Virus record (IMG/VR): IMGVR_UViG_3300013132_000074
Location: 1-49,067 of that record
Direction: 5' to 3' (one strand)
Length of the DNA: 49,067 nt
Origin: a virus
The notes under the pieces were generated by a model. The model saw nothing but the letters and a program-made list of their open reading frames with translations. It was not told the DNA's origin and did no database searches. Position numbers and translations under genes: made by a program. Below are positions 31,604-41,090 of the stretch, one piece after another (the first letter of the stretch is position 1; the number at the start of each line of letters is the position of its first letter).

Positions 31604-32476
31604 ATGTCAGACGATAGAGAGCAGAAGAACGCGATTTTTTCACAGCAGCTGCCACCCGGTGTGGATCCCAGAATGCCTCGTCAGTCGCACGCCGAGAAGG
31701 TCAAGGCAGACTTCGGTCTTGAGATACCGAATGAAGTCGTTCCTCTTCCATCGAACGGAAAAGTCTACTCGCAGGACTCTTCTCTCTACGGATCAGAGGT
31801 CGTCGAGATCAGAGCAATGACCGCCCGCGAGGAAGACATCCTGACTTCTCGCGCTCTCTTGAAGAAGGGAACAGTTATCACAGAGCTCATTAGATCCTGC
31901 CTCGTAGACAAGTCGGTCAATCCTCTCGACCTCCTCAGCGGTGACAGGAATGCGCTCATGGTCGCCATTCGCATCACGGGTTATGGTCCTGAGTACAATG
32001 TTGAACTTGAGTGCAATGAATGCGGTGTCAAGTCTCCTCACTCCTTCAACTTGGGGGCCCTTCCGATCAAACGTCTCGAGATAGAACCAGTTCTACCTGG
32101 AAGTAATTTGTTTGAGTTTAAGTTGCCTAGAACTGGCAAGGTCGTCAAGTTCAAGTTTATGACTGGCCGCGACGAGGAAGAGATGATGGTCATGAGTGAG
32201 AAGCAGAAGAAATTGGGCCTTCCGACAGACAATAGCGTCACAACAAATCTCCTCTATTCCATCCAGTCTATCGAAGGCATTCAGGACAGATCTGCCATCG
32301 CGGCGTTCGTCAAGGCAGTTCCTGCGGCCGACTCGCTCGCTCTCAGAAACTACATGCGCGATCACGAACCAGGCATCACGATGAGACAGGACACGACCTG
32401 CAATGCCTGTGGACACACCGAGGAGGTCAACATGCCGCTCGGCGTCACGTTTCTTTGGCCTTCGGCCGGAAGATAG
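31604..32476 (+). CDS. Baseplate hub/assembly protein (T4_baseplate, gp26-like)
   Basis: 290 residues. 'EVVPLPSNGKVYSQDSSLYG' followed by 'EIRAMTAREEDILTSRALLK' is the hallmark of the T4_baseplate/gp26 family, which acts in baseplate hub or tail assembly. Two Cys pairs ('LECNECGVKSPHSF' and 'TTCNACGHTEEV') probably form a zinc-binding site. The end is 'LGVTFLWPSAGR'. It lies in front of a small partner gene and the tape measure, the usual position for this family. AGGAGA precedes the ATG at normal spacing. Confidence 0.8.
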   Translation: MSDDREQKNAIFSQQLPPGVDPRMPRQSHAEKVKADFGLEIPNEVVPLPSNGKVYSQDSSLYGSEVVEIRAMTAREEDILTSRALLKKGTVITELIRSCLVDKSVNPLDLLSGDRNALMVAIRITGYGPEYNVELECNECGVKSPHSFNLGALPIKRLEIEPVLPGSNLFEFKLPRTGKVVKFKFMTGRDEEEMMVMSEKQKKLGLPTDNSVTTNLLYSIQSIEGIQDRSAIAAFVKAVPAADSLALRNYMRDHEPGITMRQDTTCNACGHTEEVNMPLGVTFLWPSAGR

Positions 32477-32489
32477 AGAAGACCTCCTG

Positions 32490-32723
32490 ATGGAACCAGC
32501 GTTCCTCCTGATGTACTACGGAGGATTCACTTGGAGGGAGACCCAACACATGCCAGTCTCCTACAAGCGCTGGTTCATCGAGAGGATAGGCAAGGAAATT
32601 TCGAGGTCGCACGAAGCCGGCCAGACTCAGAGCAGAGCAGCCCACCAGAACACGCCTGATGTGAGGACCTTGCAGGGTAAGTCGAGAGATCAAACTCCCT
32701 CACGCTTGAGAAGATTCACCTAA
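32490..32723 (+). CDS. Small protein downstream of gp26-like gene (tail-assembly partner)
   Basis: 77 residues from the ATG at 32490: 'MEPAFLLMYYGGFTWRETQH' then 'MPVSYKRWFIERIGKEIS' and a polar basic tail. This YYG...W...MP...RW pattern is typical of the small protein placed after gp26-type proteins and before the tape measure in contractile-tail clusters. The reading frame is open back to about 32403, overlapping the end of the gp26-like gene in another frame, so production by frameshifting is an alternative to independent initiation. The last codons run into a terminator stem. Confidence 0.65.
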   Translation: MEPAFLLMYYGGFTWRETQHMPVSYKRWFIERIGKEISRSHEAGQTQSRAAHQNTPDVRTLQGKSRDQTPSRLRRFT

Positions 32724-32741
32724 ATTGTGTGAATCTTTTTT
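32711..32741 (+). terminator. Rho-independent terminator overlapping the end of the small tail-assembly gene
   Basis: A perfect 9-bp stem AAGATTCAC/GTGAATCTT (32711-32719 with 32729-32737), a 9-nt loop and a T-run to 32741. The stop codon of the upstream gene lies within the loop. Confidence 0.85.
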
Positions 32742-32778
32742 AGCTTCTATTTATTTAACATACGAATAGGAGAGATGC

Positions 32779-33075
32779 ATGGAGTCGACACCCAATGACG
32801 AAACCCTCAACGAGGGTGGATACCTCAATTTGACAGGAAAGATATTTCTCGCATCCCTCGGCGCGTGGCTCGTCGGCAAAGTCATCAACACGAAGGTCCG
32901 AGGAAGTAGAGACGAGATACAGGCCGTAACAAATGCTCTCATGTCATCCAAGAAGTTTCAGGATGAGTTGAGACGTCCCGGTGCGTCTGTTGAGTCTGTC
33001 ATGGAGAAACTAAGAGTAAAGCAGATGTCGGCGTCAGAGTTTGAAAGAGTTCTCGGCGTCAGATGGCCTCTCTGA
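32779..33075 (+). CDS. Small conserved phage protein preceding tape measure
   Basis: 98 residues: 'MESTPNDETLNEGGYLNLTG', a moderately hydrophobic stretch 'KIFLASLGAWLVGKVI' (about 21-36), a helical 'QAVTNALMSSKKFQDELRRP' and a C-terminal 'FERVLGVRWPL'. I recognise it as a small protein recurring before tape measures in marine T4-like phages; its function is unknown. A single short hydrophobic segment could be membrane-inserted or pack against the tape measure. GGAGAG precedes the ATG. Confidence 0.6.
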   Translation: MESTPNDETLNEGGYLNLTGKIFLASLGAWLVGKVINTKVRGSRDEIQAVTNALMSSKKFQDELRRPGASVESVMEKLRVKQMSASEFERVLGVRWPL

Positions 33076-33086
33076 GAGTAACTTAA

Positions 33087-36000
33087 ATGGCGGGTGAGAT
33101 GGATCCTAAGGCAGCGGAGGAGCTAGCCAAAAACATCCAGAACGTGAAGAACGCGTCGCTGGAGACCACCCGTGCTTTCCAAGAACAACTTAAAATAATC
33201 ACTCAAATGAGGGACGCCATGTCACAGGTGGCCGGAAATGTCCGCGCCATGTGTCAAGGAGAGTGCGGCGTCCTGGATCCTGAAACTTGGCAAGAAGTTT
33301 CAAAAGAAGTAGAAAAGCACAACACTGAAGTGAGCGAGGCAGCAGCAGCTGCGAAGAAACTCGCTGAGGTCATGAAGTCCACTCTCGCGAAGGCAATCAT
33401 CATTGCGACGACTGCTCTGACAGGTCTCACTCAAGGCTTCAAGAACGTCATCGCCATGTCCAAGGCGGCAGGAAAAGCAATATCCACGATCGGCGGTGGA
33501 ATATTCTCTATCGCGCAATCGATTCTGAGCATACCCTTCAAAATATTCGAGAAATTATTCGACATGGCGAACCAAGGAGGAGGCGGCAATGAATTGGCCG
33601 CAGCCTATCAGGAGGTCGTCAAGCAGTTCGGAGACTTAAAGTCAGGAATGGGTAAAGCTGTAGTCGACACAGCTAAAGGTCTGGACAAGGCCAACAAGAC
33701 AGGAATAAGCACCATCCAGATCTTTGGGAGCATGGCCGAGAGAGTGAAGGCAGCGAAAGAAATGGCCGAGGGACTCGGTCCTGCTTTCTCCGTCTTTGAG
33801 CAGGAGGTCGAAAAGGGAGGATCAGCGATGCTGATCTTCAACAAGGCGCTTGGAATATCTGGGGAGCAGATGGGCAGCATCGCCTCCAACGCCATGAGGA
33901 TGGGCAAGAGTATCAACGACGTCCACATGAGCATGACCAAACAGGCTCTCGGAATGGAGAAGGCGTTCAAGCTCAATGCAAAGACTCTCTCCAAGGACAT
34001 GGCGAAGGCGATGCAGGACCTCTCGCACTTCGGTCACTTGAGCACCAAGGAAATGGCAGTCACCGCCGCCTTCGCTCAGAAGATGGGCGTGTCGATCGAC
34101 AAGCTTGTCGGAGTGATGGACGCCACTTCCACCTTCGACCAGACGGCCGAGGGAATGTCCAAGTTGAATCAACAGTTCGGATTGAACATTGATTTCACTG
34201 AGATGATGACGGCTCAGTCACCCGAGGAAAAGATAGCACTCCTTAGCAAAGAGTTTGCACGAACGGGCAAGGATCTCTCTAAACTTACATTGCAGGAACG
34301 TCAACTCATCAAGACGTCCTCGAGCCTCACCGACGAGGCTCTCAACTCCATGGCAGCCCATGGCGACATGTCCGACATGCTCAAGGACCTGAACAAGCAG
34401 GCCGACAAGAACGAAGACAAGGTCATGTCTCAGACCGAGGCGATGAAGGAGCTGGCGAAGCAGATCGACAAACTCACGCCCAGCGGCGGCGAGAACAAGA
34501 AGACCATCTTCGAGCAGATCATAGAGGGAATGACGCGAGGAATCAAGGCATCCCCAGAATTCCTTCAGTTGATGAAGAACATCAGAGACGTCTTCAGGCT
34601 TGCTCTTCACTTCGGTTTCGAGCTTGGAAAGCAGATCATGAAACTCCTCCCGGGCTTCGGTCAAGTCCTGACGGGCTTCAAGGAGCTCTTCGATCCTGCT
34701 CGCTTCAAGAAGATGTTCGACGGCATCCTGGGAGCATTTAAGGAACTCGAAAAAGGAGGTCCCGATGCTTCTAAGCGTTTCTTTGAGAAGATATCAGCGT
34801 CTTTCAAGGAATTCTTCACATCAGGATCGGGCGCGACCGAGAAGATAAAAGAGGGTTTCGCTAGCATTGGAAAGACGCTCATCAAAGTCGTTGCAGGCCT
34901 GGGAACCTTTTTCATGGAGGGTCTTGCAAAACTTCTGCCGAAGATCACAGATGGAGTCATCAAGTTCCTCAGCTGGATAAAGAATCCAAAGGAGATCGGA
35001 CTCGACAAGGTGAAAGGAGACGCCCCAGAGTGGCTCAAGCCTCTCATAGACATGTTCGGAACGTTCAAGACCGTCCTTCTTCCTGCCCTCAAGGACGCTT
35101 TTGATAAGATATGGCCAGAACTCAAGCCTCTTCTTTTGAAAGCGGCGCCTTACGTCACGGGTGCTATCAAAGCAATGTTGTTTGCAGCGTTCGCCCCAGC
35201 AATGCTGAGCGCTATAATAGGAACAGCATCAACATTTTTAGGGAAGGCGCTTTTCGAGGGAATTCTGCATGCGACAAATAATGCTGCGGACAAAGAAGTC
35301 GGAACTCTTGCCAAGAAGTTCTCTAGTTTCTTTAAGAATTCTTTCGCAAAAGTCGAAGGATTCCTTGGTAAGGAATTCTTTGGTAAATCTTTAGGGGCAA
35401 TTCTGAAGGGTGCAGGCGTTGTAACAGCTGTCGTCACTGCCGCTGTCGATGTTAGTGACGCCATGGAAAAATACACAGATATTCTTCAGAAAGATGGATT
35501 CTCTCCTGCAGAAGCGAAGATGGCTGCTGGCACTGCCGGCCTTATAAACACGCTGACTTTAGGTCTGATACCTGAAAGTCTACAGGGTACACTTGCTCGC
35601 GGAGTCGCTGAGATATACAAAATGCTCTTTGAGCAACTCGACAAGTGGTTCGGCCCAGGATTATCTAACTCTTTGAAGCAGGCTTTTTCTGGTATCTTTG
35701 ATTTCATCGGTGGAATCGGTGGACTAATAAAGGGAATGTGGCAGGGCGACTCAAAGAAGGTCGACGAGGCCTTCGAGCAGATAGGTCAAGGAATCGTAGA
35801 CCTTTTCATCGGTGCAGTCAAACTTGCTGCGGTCGCAATATTCCAGATAGGACCCCTCATCTTGGAGTACTTGATGAAGGCAGCAGGATGGATATCCGGC
35901 AAGATAGGAAACATCTTCGCCTCTCTAGAGCACGTCCCCATCTTCGGCCCTCTATTCAAGGTCATTGGTGACCTCTTCCACGGAATTCAAGAGATCTTCA

Positions 36001-37373
36001 ACATGTCTGCACAAGGCTGGAAGGAGATCGGAGATTTCTTCAAGCAGTTTGACATCGCACAGTGGTTCAGCGACGCCGGCAAGGCTTCCTCTGATTTCTT
36101 CAGCGGCGTCTGGCAGACGATAACGGGCTGGTGGAATTCCGTCACGGAACTCTTTGGCAAAGTGTTTGATGTCATCACACTTCCTTGGAGACTTGCCTAC
36201 AACTTCGTGAAGACTGTAGTTGAGGCCATCTATGAAGAGGTCATAAGTCCTGTTGTCGATTGGATATCCGAGAAATTCGACATGATCTATGAGTACGTCG
36301 CAGGAGCTTTCAATAGCATTCTTGCCAATATCAAGATGATGTTTAATATCGTCATGGAGGACGTCATCAATCCTTTCGTTGACTTTGTCATCTCCTGGGG
36401 AAAGAAGATCTTCGAGTGGGTCACTTGGCCCTTTAAGACGGCATGGACGGTCATTCAAGGTACGTTCGATGTCATGAAGATACTCTTCACTTCATTCGTC
36501 GACATCATCACGCTTCCCTTCAAGACGCTGTACGGAGTGATAACCAGCACTTTCGCGTACATGTGGGACACTGCTACTGGAATCGTCGCGAAGATGATAG
36601 AGTGGGGCAACGACCTTCTCAATATACTCACGAATCCTGCCGACAAAGCTTCGCTTAGGCTGGCCAAGTTCTTCGTGTACATCTGGAACGGTTTCAAGGA
36701 GATTCCGACCAAGCTTGTTGAGTGGGGCAAAGGTCTGTTCAACAGCATAACTACACCGTTTAGCGACGCGTGGGAGACGATCAAGAAGACGTTTAGCTGG
36801 GACAACATGAAATACGTCTTCCTCAACATTGTTGAAAGTATCAAAGAAACTCTTGGAAAGCTCGCAGACATCGGACCCTTCAAGGCGCTCATCGACATCG
36901 CGAAGAAGGTCTTCAAGATTCAGTCGCCCTCGAAGGTGTTCGCCGACATAGGAAACAATCTCGCCGCAGGCATGGATCAGTCGCTGTCTATGATACCTGC
37001 CAATGCCGAGAAGACTTTCGATGCCACGATTGACAAGGCCGAAGACATGGCGAAGAGCATGGCAAAGGTCTCTCGCACTGCCATACCCGACCTGAACGTC
37101 GATGCCAACATGAAGCCGACAGCCGGCGGCATGGGTGCATCTGGTGGTTACAGCATCCAGGGCAAAGACATAACGATCAACGTCAACTTCAATGTGACGA
37201 TGGACGTCGACAAGGTAGAGAAGGTGATCATAACCCGTCAGCAGTCTGTCATCAGAGACAGGATCAACTTCCTCATGGACAACACGATGAAGGGTAACTC
37301 TCAGACAGCGAACGCGTTGATCAAGTCAGTCGGTGAGCAGAGCGGCAACGTGGCACCAAATGCAGCTCCGTGA
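33087..37373 (+). CDS. Tail tape measure protein
   Basis: 1428 residues, the longest gene in the window. The N-terminal 100 residues are coiled-coil-like ('KNIQNVKNASLETTRAFQEQ'). Hydrophobic, Gly/Ala-rich segments occur near residues 95-155, 690-725 and 865-960, as in proteins that pass into the host membrane during DNA ejection. Trp-rich repeats ('SDFFSGVWQTITGWWNSV', 'VTWPFKTAWTVIQGTFDV') follow, then the typical end 'VFKIQSPSKVFADIGNNLAA'. Its length should set tail length; at roughly 1.5 angstrom per residue this implies a tail near 200 nm (inference). Confidence 0.9.
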   Translation: MAGEMDPKAAEELAKNIQNVKNASLETTRAFQEQLKIITQMRDAMSQVAGNVRAMCQGECGVLDPETWQEVSKEVEKHNTEVSEAAAAAKKLAEVMKSTLAKAIIIATTALTGLTQGFKNVIAMSKAAGKAISTIGGGIFSIAQSILSIPFKIFEKLFDMANQGGGGNELAAAYQEVVKQFGDLKSGMGKAVVDTAKGLDKANKTGISTIQIFGSMAERVKAAKEMAEGLGPAFSVFEQEVEKGGSAMLIFNKALGISGEQMGSIASNAMRMGKSINDVHMSMTKQALGMEKAFKLNAKTLSKDMAKAMQDLSHFGHLSTKEMAVTAAFAQKMGVSIDKLVGVMDATSTFDQTAEGMSKLNQQFGLNIDFTEMMTAQSPEEKIALLSKEFARTGKDLSKLTLQERQLIKTSSSLTDEALNSMAAHGDMSDMLKDLNKQADKNEDKVMSQTEAMKELAKQIDKLTPSGGENKKTIFEQIIEGMTRGIKASPEFLQLMKNIRDVFRLALHFGFELGKQIMKLLPGFGQVLTGFKELFDPARFKKMFDGILGAFKELEKGGPDASKRFFEKISASFKEFFTSGSGATEKIKEGFASIGKTLIKVVAGLGTFFMEGLAKLLPKITDGVIKFLSWIKNPKEIGLDKVKGDAPEWLKPLIDMFGTFKTVLLPALKDAFDKIWPELKPLLLKAAPYVTGAIKAMLFAAFAPAMLSAIIGTASTFLGKALFEGILHATNNAADKEVGTLAKKFSSFFKNSFAKVEGFLGKEFFGKSLGAILKGAGVVTAVVTAAVDVSDAMEKYTDILQKDGFSPAEAKMAAGTAGLINTLTLGLIPESLQGTLARGVAEIYKMLFEQLDKWFGPGLSNSLKQAFSGIFDFIGGIGGLIKGMWQGDSKKVDEAFEQIGQGIVDLFIGAVKLAAVAIFQIGPLILEYLMKAAGWISGKIGNIFASLEHVPIFGPLFKVIGDLFHGIQEIFNMSAQGWKEIGDFFKQFDIAQWFSDAGKASSDFFSGVWQTITGWWNSVTELFGKVFDVITLPWRLAYNFVKTVVEAIYEEVISPVVDWISEKFDMIYEYVAGAFNSILANIKMMFNIVMEDVINPFVDFVISWGKKIFEWVTWPFKTAWTVIQGTFDVMKILFTSFVDIITLPFKTLYGVITSTFAYMWDTATGIVAKMIEWGNDLLNILTNPADKASLRLAKFFVYIWNGFKEIPTKLVEWGKGLFNSITTPFSDAWETIKKTFSWDNMKYVFLNIVESIKETLGKLADIGPFKALIDIAKKVFKIQSPSKVFADIGNNLAAGMDQSLSMIPANAEKTFDATIDKAEDMAKSMAKVSRTAIPDLNVDANMKPTAGGMGASGGYSIQGKDITINVNFNVTMDVDKVEKVIITRQQSVIRDRINFLMDNTMKGNSQTANALIKSVGEQSGNVAPNAAP

Positions 37374-37393
37374 TGTAGAATGGAGTCACGACC

Positions 37394-37645
37394 ATGAAAA
37401 AAGAAGACTACATAAAGCTACTGAACGAGGATCCGATCTACAAGGACATGCTCAAGAAGGCAACAGACCCGAAGGAGAGACGGATCATATCGGCCTACGC
37501 AGAGGACTTCATACACAAGTTCTTCAGAGACGTCGTGGAACCAGCGAAGAAAATTCTGGAAAACGATCCTGATGCTCTAAACAAAGCATTCCTAGAAGTA
37601 CAGAAAGATCTAATTAATAGCAACAGCGGAAGCCAGGAAACGTAA
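37394..37645 (+). CDS. Small charged helical protein between tape measure and baseplate gene
   Basis: 83 residues beginning MKKEDYIKLLNEDPIYKDML, almost all helix, with 'KERRIISAYAEDFIHKFFRD' and a Gly/Ser tail. No family recognised. It lies 20 nt after the tape measure and 1 nt before the next large gene. Small proteins in this place can be tape-measure chaperones or baseplate fillers, but nothing in the sequence decides this. Confidence 0.55.
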   Translation: MKKEDYIKLLNEDPIYKDMLKKATDPKERRIISAYAEDFIHKFFRDVVEPAKKILENDPDALNKAFLEVQKDLINSNSGSQET

Positions 37646-37646
37646 C

Positions 37647-40600
37647 ATGCCGAACTCGCCCAACAACCAAAGACCCGGTGGAATAGACACCGGAACGGGT
37701 GGATTCCCGATTGGTCAGAACGACTCATTGAACACCTACGACGTCGGTTCTGAGCTGGGCGATGCGTCTCCAAAACCTAGGTGGAGCCCAGGTCAGATAA
37801 ACGTCGACAAGGAAGTGAAGGATCTCTCGAGAGGAACCAAGAGAACTCTGGCCTCTTATCTCAGCGATACAACTCTCGGTAATACGCCTTCCTCTCCTTC
37901 CTCAGTGAGCAACAAGTATCCCATAAACCACGTCGACGGTCATGACCCCGACCCTCTTAGTCTCATGGACGAGAAGGGCTATCCTACGTCACCAGACAGA
38001 GACTTGGACGGTCATCTCAACAAGTTCATTCCTGGAAAACAGCTGCAGAGCAGGTCCAGCGCGGACACCAATTTGAAAGTGAAGAGAGGCCGTCAAGACG
38101 GAAATCTTCCAGATGGAAACGAATTGCTGAAGAGCGTCACGCCCCCCACCCCTGCCGCCTCGAGCATGGGTGGAAAGTTCACGCCTTCCATGAATTCCGT
38201 CAATCTTCCTGACGGCAATCCTGTTAAGCAGTACTACGGTAGTCCGAACCTCAGCAACTCCGTCATATACAACCGCTTCAATCCTGAGGGCGGAGACTAT
38301 CAGACTCTCGGAGCTGCACTCAGTTCACAGCAATTCGCGAAGAAGTACACACCAGGAACAAGCGAGGCCGTCAGAGACATGTCCTATGGACGCCTCGCTC
38401 AGGTAGGAGGAATACTTTCGTCCAGGGCATCCACGGAACTGAACTCCAATTCTCCAGGTTATGTTCCTGATGTTTTAGGATCTGCGCTTCCAGGCCCTGC
38501 TCAGATCGGAATCACTAGGATAAACAGAGATGAATTGACCGCCGAGAGCGTCATAAAAGACCTCACTGAGTCTTCGATTTCTGAGAACACTCTCGTCAAC
38601 GTGGCAGGTCAGTCCTGGGGTACGCTCAACAACATCAACGACCAGTTCTCAGGCATGTCTAACTTCGGAATGAAGCTGCTCGCCGTCGCTCTCCTCGTCG
38701 CGCTCTCTGTTGTCGTTCTGGCGATGACTGCGTTGTTCTCAATTGGAAGCTCTAGTTCTCCTTTCAAGAAAACAGACGGATACGGCAGACCGTTGTACGG
38801 AGCTTACAAAGTGGATTCTGCTCCTTCTGGTTTCTTTACTTCCATTCCATTTAGCCTCTGGCGAATGCTTGGAATAGAAAACACCAACAATCCTCTCAAT
38901 CTTTGCATTCCCACAGGAGCTCTCGCTTTCTTCGGAATGAACGTATCAGAAGTCACATCAGCGGGTATGGCCGCACGTGCCGCCTTAAATGGCTTACAAG
39001 CAGTTTCCGAAAGCCCTGGTTATTATGCGATACTGGGAAGAATGATTGGCTTGTCATTCGTTCAGATAGGAGACGCTTTCGCGTCTCTTGGGCCTGCATT
39101 TTCTGCAGGAGCTTTCTCGGGTGTGTCCCAGATATTTAATGTCGTCGGTGCAATAAGAGCCACAAGATTTATCAGAATTCTCAACATCTTTGCTAGAGTT
39201 GGAGACAGGACAATAGATGCTAGCAAAGATGTGGGAGGTAGTAGAAACATTGCTGATCTTGGAGCTCCTGGATTTGGAACTAGATTCACAGGTATGATAG
39301 ACAATCTTCCCAACACAGACAGACTAAAGAATAGAATGCTTGTTACGGGAGATGGTGTTAAGCCACTGACACTCGCTTGGGCAAGTTATAGAGCAAAAGA
39401 CCTCTTTATTGTTCCTTCTAACCTTAGCTTAGTTCTTGATTCTCCCCATGCAAAATCAATGGGATCGATAAGACCTTACAATTCTTCCATACCGCTTCTT
39501 GTTGAAGGAGGCTTTGAGAGAAATTCTTATTCGACTCCTGACAGCGAGGGAAGTAGAATAGATACAAATTTAAGAGAAGCGATAGAGAAAGATCTTGAAT
39601 CGGAGTATGTTCCTTTTTACATTCACGATGTAAGAACGAACGAAATTGTAAGCTTCCACGCGTTTCTTGCCTCTCTCTCAGACGGATACACAGCGTCCTA
39701 TGATACCGCAGAGGGTGTTGGAAGAGTAGAACCCATAAAGATCTACAAATCTACCACAAGAAAAGTTGACTTCTCTTTCTACATTGCTGCCACAAATGAA
39801 AAAGACTTTGACTCAATGTGGCTTAAAGTGAATAAACTCACGACACTTCTGTACCCTCAGTTCACTGAAGGAAGAACAATTACAGATGGCAGTACCAATA
39901 CTATCTACATGCCCTTCAGTCAGACTATTCAAGCTTCGCCTCTTGTGAGAGTCAGGATAGGCGATCTGATCACTTCTAACTACTCCAAATTTAACTTGGC
40001 TAGAATCTTTGGATATTCTTACAAGGGTACTAAGTTCGGCGGAGTTGACAGACCAGACAAATCTGAAGTAGACGAATCAGGAGACGCAAGAAAATTTGAC
40101 AAGAAGCTTGAAGAATTGAGACGGCGCCCAGGAAACACTTTTATTACGAACGCTAAGTTAGAAGACTATGCTGTCAGAGTTCCCAGAAATTATGACAGAA
40201 GTCCACCGGATGATTTAAATTTGCCTAAAGGTCTTGTTCTCGAGGTTGTTAAAGTCAACGAAGAAAAGAGGATTGAGTGCAAAGTAGTAAAAGCCACAGG
40301 TGAAGACGCCGAAGAATATCCCAGCTCTGTAATAGACGCAGCTGTAAAGGCGTATGGAGATGAAAGTTTCCCACCTCAGCACATCCTAGATAATGGTTAC
40401 AATTATATCTTCGATCCAGCTGATTTGAGCCCTACATTAAGCACTTTAAGGAAAGTGACAGACGAATTGAGCGGTGGATATTCTCTTAACGTGAGAGACT
40501 TCATGCAAGACGACCCGCTTGACTCAAGCAAAGGAAACGCTGTGGCGCGTTCTTTTAGATCTTCAGGAGGAAAAGGGCTCGCAGGATTCATAGAGAGCAT

Positions 40601-40775
40601 GAGCTTTGACTGGTACGATAAGGTCACGTGGACTACGAACGAAGGACCTGGTCGAAAAGCTCCTAAGATGTGCAAAGTGACCATATCGTTCTCACCAATA
40701 CACGACATCACACCGGGTCTCGATCATATGGGCTCCAACAGAGCACCGATATACAGAGTTAGAAGTATCGTGTGA
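37647..40775 (+). CDS. Large tail/baseplate structural protein with one transmembrane segment
   Basis: 1042 residues. The first 330 are low-complexity and polar (Pro/Asn/Ser/Gly). A strong hydrophobic helix occupies about 342-368 ('GMKLLAVALLVALSVVVLAM'). The C-terminal half has 'RKVDFSFYIAATNEKDFDSM', 'YMPFSQTIQASPLVRVRIGD' and 'CKVTISFSPIHDITPGLDHM', patterns I associate with phage tail/baseplate proteins encoded after the tape measure. From about 38850 to 40450 the DNA is noticeably more AT-rich. Probably part of the tube-tip or hub region; the membrane segment suggests contact with the host membrane during ejection. Confidence 0.6.
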   Translation: MPNSPNNQRPGGIDTGTGGFPIGQNDSLNTYDVGSELGDASPKPRWSPGQINVDKEVKDLSRGTKRTLASYLSDTTLGNTPSSPSSVSNKYPINHVDGHDPDPLSLMDEKGYPTSPDRDLDGHLNKFIPGKQLQSRSSADTNLKVKRGRQDGNLPDGNELLKSVTPPTPAASSMGGKFTPSMNSVNLPDGNPVKQYYGSPNLSNSVIYNRFNPEGGDYQTLGAALSSQQFAKKYTPGTSEAVRDMSYGRLAQVGGILSSRASTELNSNSPGYVPDVLGSALPGPAQIGITRINRDELTAESVIKDLTESSISENTLVNVAGQSWGTLNNINDQFSGMSNFGMKLLAVALLVALSVVVLAMTALFSIGSSSSPFKKTDGYGRPLYGAYKVDSAPSGFFTSIPFSLWRMLGIENTNNPLNLCIPTGALAFFGMNVSEVTSAGMAARAALNGLQAVSESPGYYAILGRMIGLSFVQIGDAFASLGPAFSAGAFSGVSQIFNVVGAIRATRFIRILNIFARVGDRTIDASKDVGGSRNIADLGAPGFGTRFTGMIDNLPNTDRLKNRMLVTGDGVKPLTLAWASYRAKDLFIVPSNLSLVLDSPHAKSMGSIRPYNSSIPLLVEGGFERNSYSTPDSEGSRIDTNLREAIEKDLESEYVPFYIHDVRTNEIVSFHAFLASLSDGYTASYDTAEGVGRVEPIKIYKSTTRKVDFSFYIAATNEKDFDSMWLKVNKLTTLLYPQFTEGRTITDGSTNTIYMPFSQTIQASPLVRVRIGDLITSNYSKFNLARIFGYSYKGTKFGGVDRPDKSEVDESGDARKFDKKLEELRRRPGNTFITNAKLEDYAVRVPRNYDRSPPDDLNLPKGLVLEVVKVNEEKRIECKVVKATGEDAEEYPSSVIDAAVKAYGDESFPPQHILDNGYNYIFDPADLSPTLSTLRKVTDELSGGYSLNVRDFMQDDPLDSSKGNAVARSFRSSGGKGLAGFIESMSFDWYDKVTWTTNEGPGRKAPKMCKVTISFSPIHDITPGLDHMGSNRAPIYRVRSIV

Positions 40776-40793
40776 TCAATAAGGAATTAAGCA

Positions 40794-41090
40794 ATGTCAT
40801 TCAGTAGGTACGTCAACGACACGAGGATAAACCTGGGTCAGCAATTGGGAAGTCCCAGCTCTATATTACTTCTGAAGAGAGCGATCAAAGACGGAACTGT
40901 GCCTATTGTCAGGTCCGTCGTCATAACGGGTGATGAACGACTTGATGTCCTCTCAGGAACTTTCTACGGCGACGGAAGGTTTTGGTGGGTCCTCGCCGCG
41001 GCGAGTGACATCGGCTGGGGACTCCAAGTTCCTGCCGGGACTGTCGTGAACGTCGTGAAGATTTCTGACGTCGAGAGGTTGATAGGGTAA
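40794..41090 (+). CDS. Small baseplate protein (gp53/LysM-like)
   Basis: 98 residues: 'MSFSRYVNDTRINLGQQLGS', then 'GDERLDVLSGTFYGDGRFWW' with 'VLAAASDIGWGLQVPAGTVV'. The succession D-x-L-(S)-x-x-x-Y-G-D, WW and a terminal 'L-x-x-G-T-V-V' fits gp53-type baseplate wedge proteins and LysM-like baseplate domains. It overlaps the following large gene by one base (TAATG). Probably a connector in the baseplate; which of the two families is uncertain. Confidence 0.6.
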   Translation: MSFSRYVNDTRINLGQQLGSPSSILLLKRAIKDGTVPIVRSVVITGDERLDVLSGTFYGDGRFWWVLAAASDIGWGLQVPAGTVVNVVKISDVERLIG

